From Flavobacteriaceae bacterium (GTDB taxonomy: Bacteria > Bacteroidota > Bacteroidia > Flavobacteriales > Flavobacteriaceae), in assembly GCA_013215105.1 (NCBI GenBank), contig JABSPL010000144.1, forward strand, positions 1 to 54,785: DNA of 54,785 nt, given 5' to 3'. Below are positions 1 through 8,615 of the stretch, in pieces. Each line of letters begins with the position of its first letter. Positions within the stretch are counted from its first letter, which is position 1. A program made the translations under genes and the position numbers. The notes beneath the pieces were generated by a model. The model saw nothing but the letters and a program-made list of their open reading frames with translations, ran no database searches and was not told the origin of the DNA.

Positions 1-1
1 C

Positions 2-1141
2 CCCGAAATGGGAGAAACTTTAGAATCATCTACAGCTATAGATAACTCTAACAATGTATATATAGCAACTTCAGATGGGACATATTCATACAAATTTGAT
101 GGTTCACTCAGGTGGCATCAAGATACTGCTATAAGTATAGATGGTACTATAATCAGCCTTAGTCCAGATAATAATTTCGCTTACATTGGAGGAGTAAGTA
201 TTTATAAGGTAAAAACATCTGATGGTAGTTTGGTTTGGAAAAAAACATTTGGCAATGAAACTTTTGGTACAGTAATTACTATTTCGTCAGATGGCAATAC
301 TTTATATGTTGGTGCAGGAGATGGATTTACCAATCTTAGCGATAATTTCTACGCCCTCAATGCCAATGATGGATCCATCAAATGGACTTATGTTGAAAGT
401 TCTGTGTCTCAACAAGAGAACGAAGAATATACTAGAGGTCATCTAGGAGGAGCGATAATAGATAACAACGGAGTCATTTATCTTACTAATCAACACGGTT
501 ATTTGGTTTCTCTCACAGATGAAGGAGATAGTTCTACAGTAAATTGGAAATTTAATTTACAAACTGAGGCAAGAATGCCTGCATCTATATCAGGAGATTT
601 CATTTATCAATCATCAAATTCTGGCCTTGTTCATAAAATACATAAACTTACAGGTGTAGAGGTAACATCTGACAACTATCCTGCTCTTGGCAATATTGGT
701 GAAGTTTTTACACCTGTAGTATTTTCAAATGATGGCAATACATTTTACATAAATGCTGAAGATAGAAACTTGTACGCAATAGATACGAAGACTGGTTCCA
801 AAAAGTGGTCCTTTTTATTTGAAGAATGGGGAAGCGATCCTATAATTAGAAATGACGGAGTAATCATAGTTATGGGTCAATTAAATAGTGCTGGTCGTGT
901 ATGTGCAATTAAAGACAATGGAAGTTCGGCTTCCCTGCTTTGGAGTAGTGATAAGATTGTTAAAAGACTGCCTTTGAACGAAACAAATGTCAATATCGCT
1001 AAAGATGGAACTATTTATGTACATGCTGGAGATCAGTCTCCATTAATTATATATGCATTAAAAGGAAACGGAATGGGTCTTAGTGATTCTTCTCCATGGC
1101 CTAAACTAATGGGAAACATCCAAAACAATGGATATAGATAA
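2..1141 (+). CDS. PQQ-like beta-propeller repeat protein, 5' truncated by window edge
   Basis: The reading frame is open from the first bases of the window, so the true start is probably upstream; the first ATG here is at position 8. The protein is built of repeated blades of the PQQ_2/WD-like type, with phrases such as YKVKTSDGSLVWKK, FYALNANDGSIKWTY and LYAIDTKTGSKKWSF at regular spacing, each ending in the typical G-x-xxW pattern. The last residues (WPKLMGNIQNNGYR) match the W-P-x-x-x-G-N-x-x-N-G ending common in secreted Bacteroidota beta-propellers. No enzyme motif is visible in this part, so a quinoprotein dehydrogenase function cannot be claimed; a structural or binding role, outside the cytoplasm, is the likelier reading. 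The N-terminal signal or any additional domain would lie outside the window. Confidence 0.8.
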   Translation, partial: PEMGETLESSTAIDNSNNVYIATSDGTYSYKFDGSLRWHQDTAISIDGTIISLSPDNNFAYIGGVSIYKVKTSDGSLVWKKTFGNETFGTVITISSDGNTLYVGAGDGFTNLSDNFYALNANDGSIKWTYVESSVSQQENEEYTRGHLGGAIIDNNGVIYLTNQHGYLVSLTDEGDSSTVNWKFNLQTEARMPASISGDFIYQSSNSGLVHKIHKLTGVEVTSDNYPALGNIGEVFTPVVFSNDGNTFYINAEDRNLYAIDTKTGSKKWSFLFEEWGSDPIIRNDGVIIVMGQLNSAGRVCAIKDNGSSASLLWSSDKIVKRLPLNETNVNIAKDGTIYVHAGDQSPLIIYALKGNGMGLSDSSPWPKLMGNIQNNGYR

Positions 1142-1251
1142 ACCTAATAATGTTGTTAATATAAATAGTTTACTCCAAGGGAAAGCTTGCCTTTTTTCTA
1201 CACCTAAACGTATAAGCTTATTTTATTTCTAGCGAGTTTGAGGCAACAATA

Positions 1252-1285
1252 CGTCATTGCGAGTGAGGAACGAGCGAAGCAATCT
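1252..1285. repeat. dispersed palindromic repeat (REP-like)
   Basis: The segment begins CGTCATTGCGAG and ends GAAGCAATCT, with ATTGC and GCAAT as outer inverted arms around a GGAACGAGC core. Closely similar sequences are scattered in intergenic regions of many bacterial genomes, including Bacteroidota. Here it is a single copy in the gap after the beta-propeller gene. The other occurrences in this genome cannot be seen from the window. Confidence 0.55.
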
Positions 1286-1455
1286 AGATATCTGTGGTGT
1301 TATGTATTTAAACAATACAATACACTTGCATAATACAATAGTTTTCGCTTATTTTGAACAATATTACAATCTGTATGGAATTGCATGTGATAAACTTTAT
1401 GTAAGCACACTCGCAGTATTTTATCAGAATGTAAGCAAACAGGCAAAATAAACAC

Positions 1456-1520
1456 GCCACTAACAAGGCATAGGGGAAGTAGAGCTTCGCCCCCCTACGT
1501 CGTATATGCTAGCCGTTAAC
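1456..1520. repeat. structured repeat element upstream of small lipoprotein (cassette-like flank)
   Basis: This segment folds as an imperfect long hairpin: TAAC (1461-1464) and GCATAGGGG (1468-1476) on the left face CCCCTA (1492-1497), TATGC (1505-1509) and GTTA (1515-1518) on the right, with unpaired spacers. It ends 17 bases before the start codon of the lipoprotein gene. I recall near-identical elements beside isolated small genes in other flavobacterial genomes, which is memory and not a search. The layout resembles an integron attC site but the terminal 7-mers do not fit the attC consensus. Confidence 0.4.
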
Positions 1521-1537
1521 TGAAACTATAAAAACAG

Positions 1538-2137
1538 ATGAAAAACCAAATTTTAATTTTATTGACTACTATTCTATTTCTAAGTTGTGCCGAACAGAAA
1601 AAGGAAAAAACCCTAATTGAAAAGAAGACTGTAAAAGTAGAAAGGGCTGATAAGCAAATTGACTCCTTGACGATTTCGATAGACGAAAGTGTAAATAATC
1701 AAAATGTAGTCGAAAGATACTTCCCTGAAGAAAAGGATATAGTCAAATATGATACGATTATCTCTGCAAGAAACCTAAGGATTTCAATTCAAAATAGATT
1801 TCTTGACTCTTTTGTTACTAACGAATTTGAAAGTAAAGGAATAAAACATATTGACAAATACAGAGACAGTGAAAAACATTTAGTGATTAAAAGCTCAAAT
1901 GAAATCCTTGTTGATACAATCTTTAAGAAAAATGACTTTCTAGAAATTGCAGGACAGGACTTTCTTAAAATTGCAGACTTTCATGGATATTGGTTTAATG
2001 GAATTAAAGATGACACAATCGAATTATTTGGGGTAATCAGTAAACCTGAAACGGATTGGTCATTTGCATTTTACCATTATTTCGATCTAAAGACTAAGAC
2101 TTTTAAAGTTGAAGAGTATATTGATGAAGAAATATAA
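1538..2137 (+). CDS. small hypothetical lipoprotein
   Basis: This 199-residue protein starts with a short basic n-region, a hydrophobic stretch and the lipobox LFLSC (Cys at about residue 17), so it is predicted to be exported and lipid-anchored. After the lipobox comes a charged linker (EQKKEKTLIEKK) and a mature domain of mixed beta/alpha character with no motif I recognise. The start ATG follows an A-rich stretch (AAAAACAG), usual for this group. It stands alone: the gene before it is a beta-propeller and the gene after it is convergent. Structured repeat elements lie directly on both sides, so the gene may travel as a cassette. Function unknown. Confidence 0.75.
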   Translation: MKNQILILLTTILFLSCAEQKKEKTLIEKKTVKVERADKQIDSLTISIDESVNNQNVVERYFPEEKDIVKYDTIISARNLRISIQNRFLDSFVTNEFESKGIKHIDKYRDSEKHLVIKSSNEILVDTIFKKNDFLEIAGQDFLKIADFHGYWFNGIKDDTIELFGVISKPETDWSFAFYHYFDLKTKTFKVEEYIDEEI

Positions 2138-2148
2138 GAGACAGTACA

Positions 2149-2311
2149 CAACAATGGCTATAATTAATACGGGTTTTGGTGTTTAAGGCAAAGGCTTTGT
2201 ATATTTATTAAGTCCACCAAATCTTTTGATTTGGCTTTTAAGAGAAAAATTAAAACCTGATATTTATATAAGTAATAAACCGAAACGATAGTTCTTTTTA
2301 GCCGCCCTACG
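2149..2311. repeat. structured repeat element downstream of small lipoprotein
   Basis: The segment from ACAACAATGGCTATAATTAA to TTAGCCGCCC contains a perfect 7-bp hairpin, CCAAATC-TTTT-GATTTGG, at 2217-2234. It carries no open frame. I recognise the wording (TATAATTAA...GGTTTTTGGTGTT-like, AAGTCCACCAAATCTTTTGA, AAACCGAAACGA) as a recurrent intergenic element of flavobacterial genomes, usually found next to a single accessory gene. This recognition is from memory. With the element at 1456-1520 it brackets the lipoprotein gene. Confidence 0.4.
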
Positions 2312-2475
2312 ATTTATCACACACAAAACCTTTATAATTTCAACATACATTCCCACCAACATTAACCCTAACAACCCCATAATCTATTTAAAACATCGTT
2401 TAAATGAACTCCAAAAGTCAGCACTTACAAAGTAAAAGAACTCTTTTTATAAAACACCCATAAAAAACAAATTAA

Positions 2476-2513
2476 CAATTGGCTCATTGAGATATTTCAC
2501 AATGAGCCAATTG
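2476..2513. terminator. bidirectional terminator hairpin
   Basis: A perfect 14-bp inverted repeat, CAATTGGCTCATTG at 2476-2489 and its complement at 2500-2513, surrounds a 10-base loop. On the minus strand the stem is followed by a T-rich run, so it is placed to end transcription of the serine hydrolase gene whose stop codon lies at 2537. Confidence 0.75.
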
Positions 2514-2536
2514 AAAGTATAATACCTATTACAATA

Positions 2537-4186
2537 TTAACCTTTTAATATATTTTCTATTTTTTGAAGATTTTCTTTATAGAGTTTTAAAGATTTATGA
2601 GATACTTTTTCACCTAAGGCTACGGCTTTTTTATAACAAATTGCTGCTTTTTTATAATCTTTATAAGTAAAGTATGCTTCTCCTAAACTGTCCCAAGCGT
2701 TTGAAGACAGTGGATATTTCACGGTATTTTCTTTAAAAAAATCTAAAGCATAATTTGGATTATCAGAATACAGAAAGTTATATCCAAATTTATTAATTGT
2801 TCTTTCATCTGGATTATGAGAATTAAAAAATGCCGTTTTAAGACTATCTGCAACATTAATTTTCCCAGCTTCCAAATGAATATTCATAACACCTCGCATA
2901 GTACTAGTTGATGGATTCACTTTATAACCACTATACTCCGAAAGTCTATCAAAATAATTTTGTAAAGCGGCCATACCTCCTGCTTCTTTGAATGCGGTGT
3001 ATGAACTCCTATCAGGATATCCTTTTAGGCTGTATTCATCTTTTAAATTATTAGCTCTCAAATATATTTGATGCAATATTTCTTCTGCTCTTAAGTTACT
3101 TCTGTTAGACAAGTATATAATTGTAGTAGCATCATCATACATTCCAATAAACGCACTATTACCAGTTAATGCTCCACCATGACCATATAACCTTACGTTG
3201 ATGTTTTTCTCTATTATATCGTCCCAATTTCTTACCCAGCCATAACAATGACCATGTTTGTTGGGTGTCAGCATTATTTTGGTTAATTCAGGGGATAACA
3301 ATTTATATGATTTGACAGCTTCGCTCCAAACAAATAAATCTTTAACTGTCGAATGCATCCCTCCTGCGGCATAAGCTGTCGATTGGTCTCTAAAAGGGGC
3401 TTCTGTTGTTTTACCTCCATGTTCTGAAATCCACCAATCCCATCCGTAAACTTCTCTATAACTATATCCTTTAGCTAGTTCCTTCGAAATATATTCGTTA
3501 GTTCCAAATCCGGTATTATTTAGTTTTAAAGGATTAACGATCTTTTCATCTAACAGTTCAGCAAACGATTTGCCAGAGACTTCTTCTAGAACAACTCCCA
3601 AAATATCATAGCCAAAACTACTATAAGAATATTGAGTCCCGGGTTTGTTTACTAAATTGGTTTTACCTATTAATACTGCTAATTCTTTTGGGGAATAACT
3701 TGTATTTCCGAAATCTTTCAAGCTTACACCTATATCTTGCAACCCATTGTAATGAGGTAAACCAGAAGTATGAGACAATAACTGATGAATTGTGATATGA
3801 TTTGCTTTTTCGGCAGGTAGATACGGGAGATACTTATTGATAGTATCATGAAGCTTTATCTTATTTTCTTCGACCAGCTGCATAATGAGCATCGCAGTAA
3901 ATTGCTTGGTTACCGAACCAATACCGTATTTTGTATCAATAGTACTTGGTACTTCATTTTCTCTATCCTCTTCTCCATAAGCTTCTTCAAAAATCACCTC
4001 TCCATTCTTTGCTACTAGTACTGTACCACTAAATGGGCTTCTGATTCTCATTCTTACTCCAGGGTCTTCATAGCTCTCCATTAAATCTCCAATGGTTTTT
4101 GGCTCTGATTCAAAAGCTATGAAAGCTATCCAAATTATTAATGCTGATACAATAATTAAACTGATTCTTAATATACGTTTCTTCAT
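2537..4186 (-). CDS. serine hydrolase, class C beta-lactamase/PBP4* fold, with C-terminal TPR-like tail
   Basis: The 549-residue protein has an N-terminal membrane anchor or uncleaved signal (residues 6-25), then a beta-lactamase-type serine hydrolase domain (about 40-380). The nucleophile motif SVTK is at residues 91-94, a Tyr-Ser-Ser (188-190) stands where the family has Tyr-x-Asn, and the third motif HGG is at 336-338. Residues about 455-535 resemble tetratricopeptide repeats (AWDSLGEAYFTYKDYKKAA). This architecture is common in Bacteroidota and is usually annotated as serine hydrolase; substrates may be peptides, D-amino acid peptides or esters and cannot be told from sequence. The Asn-to-Ser change in the second motif is tolerated in many relatives. 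The gene lies downstream of the XRE regulator on the same strand (171-bp gap), which may or may not control it. Confidence 0.85.
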   Translation of the reverse strand: MKKRILRISLIIVSALIIWIAFIAFESEPKTIGDLMESYEDPGVRMRIRSPFSGTVLVAKNGEVIFEEAYGEEDRENEVPSTIDTKYGIGSVTKQFTAMLIMQLVEENKIKLHDTINKYLPYLPAEKANHITIHQLLSHTSGLPHYNGLQDIGVSLKDFGNTSYSPKELAVLIGKTNLVNKPGTQYSYSSFGYDILGVVLEEVSGKSFAELLDEKIVNPLKLNNTGFGTNEYISKELAKGYSYREVYGWDWWISEHGGKTTEAPFRDQSTAYAAGGMHSTVKDLFVWSEAVKSYKLLSPELTKIMLTPNKHGHCYGWVRNWDDIIEKNINVRLYGHGGALTGNSAFIGMYDDATTIIYLSNRSNLRAEEILHQIYLRANNLKDEYSLKGYPDRSSYTAFKEAGGMAALQNYFDRLSEYSGYKVNPSTSTMRGVMNIHLEAGKINVADSLKTAFFNSHNPDERTINKFGYNFLYSDNPNYALDFFKENTVKYPLSSNAWDSLGEAYFTYKDYKKAAICYKKAVALGEKVSHKSLKLYKENLQKIENILKG

Positions 4187-4357
4187 GTTTTTATTTTATA
4201 AATTGTTTCTTAATTGAAAAGACGAAATTAGAATAAAGGATTCTAATTTGTAGAGTCATACATACTGCATTCTTACCGCATTTATATGTCACTTGAAACA
4301 ATATCGCTGTATATTAGTAATTTACAGAGCTATAGAAATTAACACTGAATTTAAGTA

Positions 4358-4969
4358 TTAGAATAGATTGGGAATAGATGTAAAGATATTACTTTCTTTT
4401 GCATTGAGTTTTGTAATTACCTTTAAGGTAAAAACAACATGTATTATGATAAAGAAGATGTACATAAAAAACTCAATAGGAAAGGGTCTATAGCCTTCTA
4501 AACCTGTAATAAGGTACACTGTAAAATCTGATAAAAAAATGCAAATAATAAATGTAAGCAACCATAAAACTTGAAAGCTTAGTAGTTTTCCTGCAGAATT
4601 TTTTAATGTAAAATTCTCTTTCTTTTTTCTCCAAAAAACATATGGAATAATGATATTAAACAACGGGATAAATGTGCCAAATAGAGAATAGATAGCCATG
4701 CGTTTTAGAACCACAAATTCGTGTTCTTTATTTTGAAAAGTATTATTTTTAGTAATTGTATTTTCTGTAATTAACTCAGAAAAATCAATCTCTAAAGCTG
4801 TTGCCAAAGTTTTTAGAGTAAAAGACCTCGGTTTCACAGTACCTTTTTCTATTCTCTGAATGGTACTTAAGGACACATTTGCCTTTTCGGCCAATACCTC
4901 TTGTGATAATCCTAATTTCTTACGATGACCAATGATGATGCTTCCTAAACTTAGATTTTCATTTTGCAT
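4358..4969 (-). CDS. XRE-family transcriptional regulator with C-terminal membrane domain
   Basis: Residues about 7-62 form a classical Xre/Cro helix-turn-helix (LGLSQEVLAEKANVSLSTIQRIEKG). After a short linker the protein has three or four hydrophobic segments (about residues 89-108, 128-147, 165-185), so this is a membrane-tethered DNA-binding protein. Such HTH plus small membrane domain proteins are frequent in Bacteroidota; the sensed signal is unknown. The start was taken at the ATG giving a complete HTH. It is encoded on the same strand as, and 171 bp upstream of, the serine hydrolase, but the gap is too long to call an operon with certainty. Confidence 0.8.
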   Translation of the reverse strand: MQNENLSLGSIIIGHRKKLGLSQEVLAEKANVSLSTIQRIEKGTVKPRSFTLKTLATALEIDFSELITENTITKNNTFQNKEHEFVVLKRMAIYSLFGTFIPLFNIIIPYVFWRKKKENFTLKNSAGKLLSFQVLWLLTFIICIFLSDFTVYLITGLEGYRPFPIEFFMYIFFIIIHVVFTLKVITKLNAKESNIFTSIPNLF

Positions 4970-5339
4970 GAATTAATTTATCTTATGTTAATTTAAACCG
5001 CAATATATAATAAAGAAAGTTAGTGATAAATTTTATGTTTAAGAAAATAGCTCCAAATTCTCATATTAAAAAAATATGCCTTTGCAATAGGCATGAGTAA
5101 ACTAAAAGAATAACGAAAGTGTAACACCATATATGATTTATTGCTAGTTCTAGCATACTTACTAGAATACTCGCAGATTTTATATTTAGGTTTTATTTCA
5201 TACTAAATCACTTATAATTACTGTAAATAACTATAGACATATACTCTTTAAATTGATCATCGGTAGTGTTTTATATTTTCCCTATAGAAAACATTCTATC
5301 AACCTCACAATCTATTACAAACAACCTAGTTTCTATCGA
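4970..5339. other. intergenic region without recognised gene
   Basis: About 370 AT-rich bases between the XRE regulator and a decayed lipoprotein gene. I found no convincing open frame, RNA gene or repeat. It presumably holds the upstream signals of the XRE gene. Confidence 0.4.
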
Positions 5340-5668
5340 TTAATTCTTCAAAAGACCTATAGGTATACTTTTCTTTAACCTCGAGAAGCTTTTCTTAAGC
5401 TCCTCGTTGTTAAATATTACTACCTCTCTTGTTGTATTGTAATATTCATTCAAAAGCCTATACGATTTATTAAACCTAACCCATCTTTTAGATTTTCTTT
5501 TTACTAAGTTCAGCTTTCTTCCCTTTATAAATCCAAATATTTTCCTTTTTATTATCTTTCTTTTACTCCTCAACATTTTCTATCTTATCAACATTCGCAG
5601 ATTCATCATTTGTATCATTTTTACATGATATAAAAAATAAAGCTAAAATTAATATATATATATTTCAT
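5340..5668 (-). pseudogene. frameshifted small lipoprotein gene
   Basis: On the minus strand an ATG at 5668-5666 is followed by a (TA)n tract (5651-5662). As sequenced the frame closes after 15 codons. Adding one TA unit gives a textbook lipoprotein signal (KYIYILILALFFISCKND), running on to ...NVDKIENVEE and a stop at about 5570. Beyond that, a third frame stays open to 5340 (78 codons, very basic, starting MLRSKRK). The simplest reading is a small lipoprotein gene broken by at least two frame changes. The dinucleotide tract also allows slipped-strand switching of the signal peptide. The 78-codon open frame alone is unlikely to be a real gene: its composition (Lys/Arg-rich start) looks like an out-of-frame translation of lysine-rich codons. 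It sits just downstream of the metallophosphoesterase gene. Confidence 0.5.
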
Positions 5669-5694
5669 AATTGTTTGTTTATGAGAATTCAATT

Positions 5695-6948
5695 TTACGA
5701 TATACTCTCTAATTCTATGACTGTTATCTCGGGCCAAATACCTACTCTACCAGGGAAGCCTAAGAAACCAAAACCTCTATTTACATACAAATGTTTATTT
5801 TTATTTTGGTAATGTCCAGCCCATCTACGGTATACATACTTAGAAGGACTCCATCTTATTCCTGGTATTTCTATACCAAATTGCATCCCATGAGTATGAC
5901 CCGACAAAGTCAAATCTATATTTTTATCATTATTCAATACCTTAGCATCCCAATGAGAAGGATCGTGAGATAATAATATCTTAAATTCCTTATCATCCAC
6001 ATCGGTCAGTGATTTGTCCAAATCTCCATGTTGTGGAAACGGAGGTTTTCCCCAGTTTTCTACACCTATTATTCTTATGCTTTCTCCGTTCTTTGTTATT
6101 AGTCTATTTTCATTTCTCATCAAATCAAAAGACATTTTAGACTGATAATCTAGTAATGAATTAAAATTATCCTTTTTAGCATCAGGAGTATCCCATTTTT
6201 TATAATCACCATAATCATGGTTACCCAATATAGAATAAGTACCATGTACCGATTTCATATTTTTAAATGAGTCTATATAAGGTAATATCTCCCTAGAGTC
6301 GTCGTTTACCAAATCTCCTGTAAAGAAAATAGCATCGGCATTCTGGTCGTTTATCATCCCTATCCCTCTCTCTACATCTTCTTTACTATCGAAACTCCCC
6401 GAATGTATGTCTGATACATGAACTATCTTAAATCCATCGAAAGATTTTGGTAAATTCTTAAAACCAAGTTTTATCTTCTTTACCTTGTAATTGTATTTAC
6501 CTTTAGTAATACCGTATAGCATTGAGGCAAACGGCAAGGCAGCAACTGCTAAGCCTATTTGACCTATAAACTTACGCCTACCTCGGTCTATCTCTTTATC
6601 TTTATCTTTATCTTTATCTTTCGAGACAAATCCCGAAATCCAATCGTAAGTAACCAATAAACCTTTTTGCAAATCATTTATTAACAGAAATACACTGAAA
6701 ATAAGAGTAAAGACTACAAACGAAAATATATAACCAATTAATAAGTTACTTATATAGCTAGAGTTTATAGGTTTAGGGTTAAAATAAATATATAAAGCCA
6801 AAAAATTTACCAAAAACAGCAAAGTCATAAATAGATAAATGTATTTTACATAAACCCACTTGTTAGTATTTAAAAAAATACTCCTAAGTCCCGAAAATGT
6901 ATAAACACTTATCAGAACTATAAATATAAACAGTATAAATATACTCAT
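5695..6948 (-). CDS. membrane-anchored metallophosphoesterase (YkuE/YaeI-like)
   Basis: The 417-residue protein has three N-terminal transmembrane segments (about 1-20, 33-56, 66-90), a cytoplasmic linker, a fourth hydrophobic segment (about 130-148) preceded by RRKFIGQ, and a calcineurin-like phosphoesterase domain. The metal-binding motifs are all present: DIH (180-182), GD (211-212), GNHD (242-245), SHDPSHW (327-333) and GHTHG (350-354). Relatives act on UDP-diacylglucosamine-like or other phosphoester lipids or have unknown substrates; I cannot choose. The linker contains KDKDKDKDK, encoded by four perfect TTTATC hexamers. The start codon is one base after the stop of proline dehydrogenase, so the two form an operon. 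Confidence 0.85.
   Translation of the reverse strand: MSIFILFIFIVLISVYTFSGLRSIFLNTNKWVYVKYIYLFMTLLFLVNFLALYIYFNPKPINSSYISNLLIGYIFSFVVFTLIFSVFLLINDLQKGLLVTYDWISGFVSKDKDKDKDKEIDRGRRKFIGQIGLAVAALPFASMLYGITKGKYNYKVKKIKLGFKNLPKSFDGFKIVHVSDIHSGSFDSKEDVERGIGMINDQNADAIFFTGDLVNDDSREILPYIDSFKNMKSVHGTYSILGNHDYGDYKKWDTPDAKKDNFNSLLDYQSKMSFDLMRNENRLITKNGESIRIIGVENWGKPPFPQHGDLDKSLTDVDDKEFKILLSHDPSHWDAKVLNNDKNIDLTLSGHTHGMQFGIEIPGIRWSPSKYVYRRWAGHYQNKNKHLYVNRGFGFLGFPGRVGIWPEITVIELESIS
6595..6618. repeat. hexanucleotide microsatellite inside a coding region
   Basis: Four perfect tandem copies of TTTATC lie within the metallophosphoesterase gene and encode Lys-Asp repeats in the linker. Because the unit is six bases, copy-number change lengthens or shortens the linker without breaking the frame. 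Confidence 0.8.
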
Positions 6949-6949
6949 A

Positions 6950-8122
6950 TTATTCTTCGATTTTTCTTCTTTTACGTTCCTTTTTTATAAGGTCTAATTC
7001 TCTAGTTGTTTGTCCTGCAACCGATGTGTTTTCCTCTGCTCTTCTTATAAGATAGGGCATCACGTCTCTCACTGGACCAAAAGGCAGATATTTTGCCACA
7101 TTGAAACCTGCTTTAGATAAGTTAAAACTTATATTATCGCTCATTCCATACAATTGTCCAAACCAATAAGTAGTATCAGAAGGCATAATATTGTTTTTAG
7201 ATAATTTATCCATCAACAAATAAGTACTTTCTTCGTTATGAGTACCCAAAAATATAGACATATTTTCGTTTGAGGTCATATATTCTATCGAAGAATTAAA
7301 ATTATCGTCTGTAGCTTGTTTATCTTTACAAATAGGAGATTTATAACCATTCTTTTTAGCTCTTTCTCTTTCTTTTTCCATATAAGCACCTCTTACAAGT
7401 TTCATCCCTATATAGAACCCTTTGTCTTTAGCTTTGTTATGTAATTTTTTTAGATAATCTAATCTATCCCAACGATACATTTGCAAAGTACTATATACTA
7501 TAGCCTTTTCTTTGTTATAAATAATCATCATTTCTTCTACAAGCTCATCGGCAGCGCACTGCATCCAACTTTCTTCGGCATCTATCAGCAATGGAATATT
7601 ACTATTACTAGCCTCTTTACATACCGTATGATAACGACCTATAACTTTGTCCCATTCTGATTTCTCTTGCTCTGTAAGTTCTTTTTTCTCTGTTATTTTC
7701 TGATACAAAGCAAAACGACCAAAACCCGTAGGTTTAAAAACCGCAAAAGGCATCGATACATTATCTTTTGCCATTCTTATAGTCTTTAAGGTAATAACTA
7801 CAGCATTATCGAACTGTTCTTCTGTTTCTTTACCTTCTACCGAATAATCCAAAATAGAATGTACTCTAGTTTTTTCGTGCATGTTCTTAACCTTAGGCAC
7901 ACAGTCCTCTTCCGATATCCCTCCACAGAAATGATCAAAAACTGTAGCCCTAATTATTCCTTCTATTGGTAGATTAGCCTTCAATGCCATTTTAGTCAAT
8001 GATGCTCCTATTTTCATCAGAGATTCTCTTTTTATCATTTCAAATAAATAAAAAGCTTTATTTAACTCTGCATCTGTCTTCAGCGAAAAAGCCTCTTTAG
8101 TATTGTCAAAAATTTTACTCAT
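6950..8122 (-). CDS. proline dehydrogenase
   Basis: The enzyme oxidises L-proline to pyrroline-5-carboxylate with FAD and passes electrons to the quinone pool, the first step of proline catabolism. The 390-residue monofunctional form has the TIM-barrel core with the signature segments LLIDAEESW (about 178-186), KLVRGAYMEKERERA (241-255), LGTHNEES, FGQLYGMSD and the C-terminal flavin/substrate segment YLPFGPVRDVMPYLIRRAEEN. No P5C dehydrogenase domain is fused, so this is not a bifunctional PutA. It is the first gene of a two-gene operon with the metallophosphoesterase (one base between them); the functional link between the two is unclear. The start ATG is followed by a normal Bacteroidota N-terminus (SKIFDNTKEAF). 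Confidence 0.93.
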   Translation of the reverse strand: MSKIFDNTKEAFSLKTDAELNKAFYLFEMIKRESLMKIGASLTKMALKANLPIEGIIRATVFDHFCGGISEEDCVPKVKNMHEKTRVHSILDYSVEGKETEEQFDNAVVITLKTIRMAKDNVSMPFAVFKPTGFGRFALYQKITEKKELTEQEKSEWDKVIGRYHTVCKEASNSNIPLLIDAEESWMQCAADELVEEMMIIYNKEKAIVYSTLQMYRWDRLDYLKKLHNKAKDKGFYIGMKLVRGAYMEKERERAKKNGYKSPICKDKQATDDNFNSSIEYMTSNENMSIFLGTHNEESTYLLMDKLSKNNIMPSDTTYWFGQLYGMSDNISFNLSKAGFNVAKYLPFGPVRDVMPYLIRRAEENTSVAGQTTRELDLIKKERKRRKIEE

Positions 8123-8615
8123 CTATAATTGTTTTTTGTTGTTCTATCTGTAGTGCCAAAGATATAATTTTATTAAAATTTAACTATGTTTTTATATACA
8201 TCATATTTTATTGGTTTTTAATTTATCTAACAATGTTTACAAAAGTCATATTTAGCTAGTTACTTTATAAGCATGTATACAATCTAGAGACGGACAAGTA
8301 TATGTTTTATAACTGAAAAATATCAGATAGTACTCCTAACCTAGATCAATAATGATATCTATACTATATTTTTATAGTGTATTCCTTTACTTCAATATTG
8401 TGTTCCTATATGTATACGAATGACAATCGGCCTCTACTATGTGTTTAGTAAATATATAGGCTTGCCCATTAATCTAAATCAGTTTTTATTTTACAAATAC
8501 AATAATTTGGATTAGTATTGTGTCGCACAAACATATATATATTCTATTATAGCTCCTTTTTTACAAAAATTCTTCTCAAAGAAAACTATATTTAAGTATG
8601 GTTTATATTTTTCTC
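8123..8615. other. intergenic region, possibly including further M1 peptidase debris
   Basis: Nearly 500 bases without an intact gene between proline dehydrogenase and the M1 peptidase remnant. On the minus strand, just beyond the last recognisable peptidase codon, a shifted frame reads YIGEKYKPYLNI, which could be the next piece of the same broken gene, but the match is too short to be sure. The proline dehydrogenase promoter should lie near the left edge of this gap. Confidence 0.35.

Noticed and set aside
1257-1451. 64-codon open frame on the plus strand
   Set aside because: It starts inside the dispersed palindrome with a non-ATG codon and has no protein-like features; the palindrome is a repeat, not a gene start.
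1456-1520. True integron attC site
   Set aside because: The ends read CACTAAC and GTTAACT, which are not complementary across the last three bases and do not fit the attC consensus; no integrase is visible.
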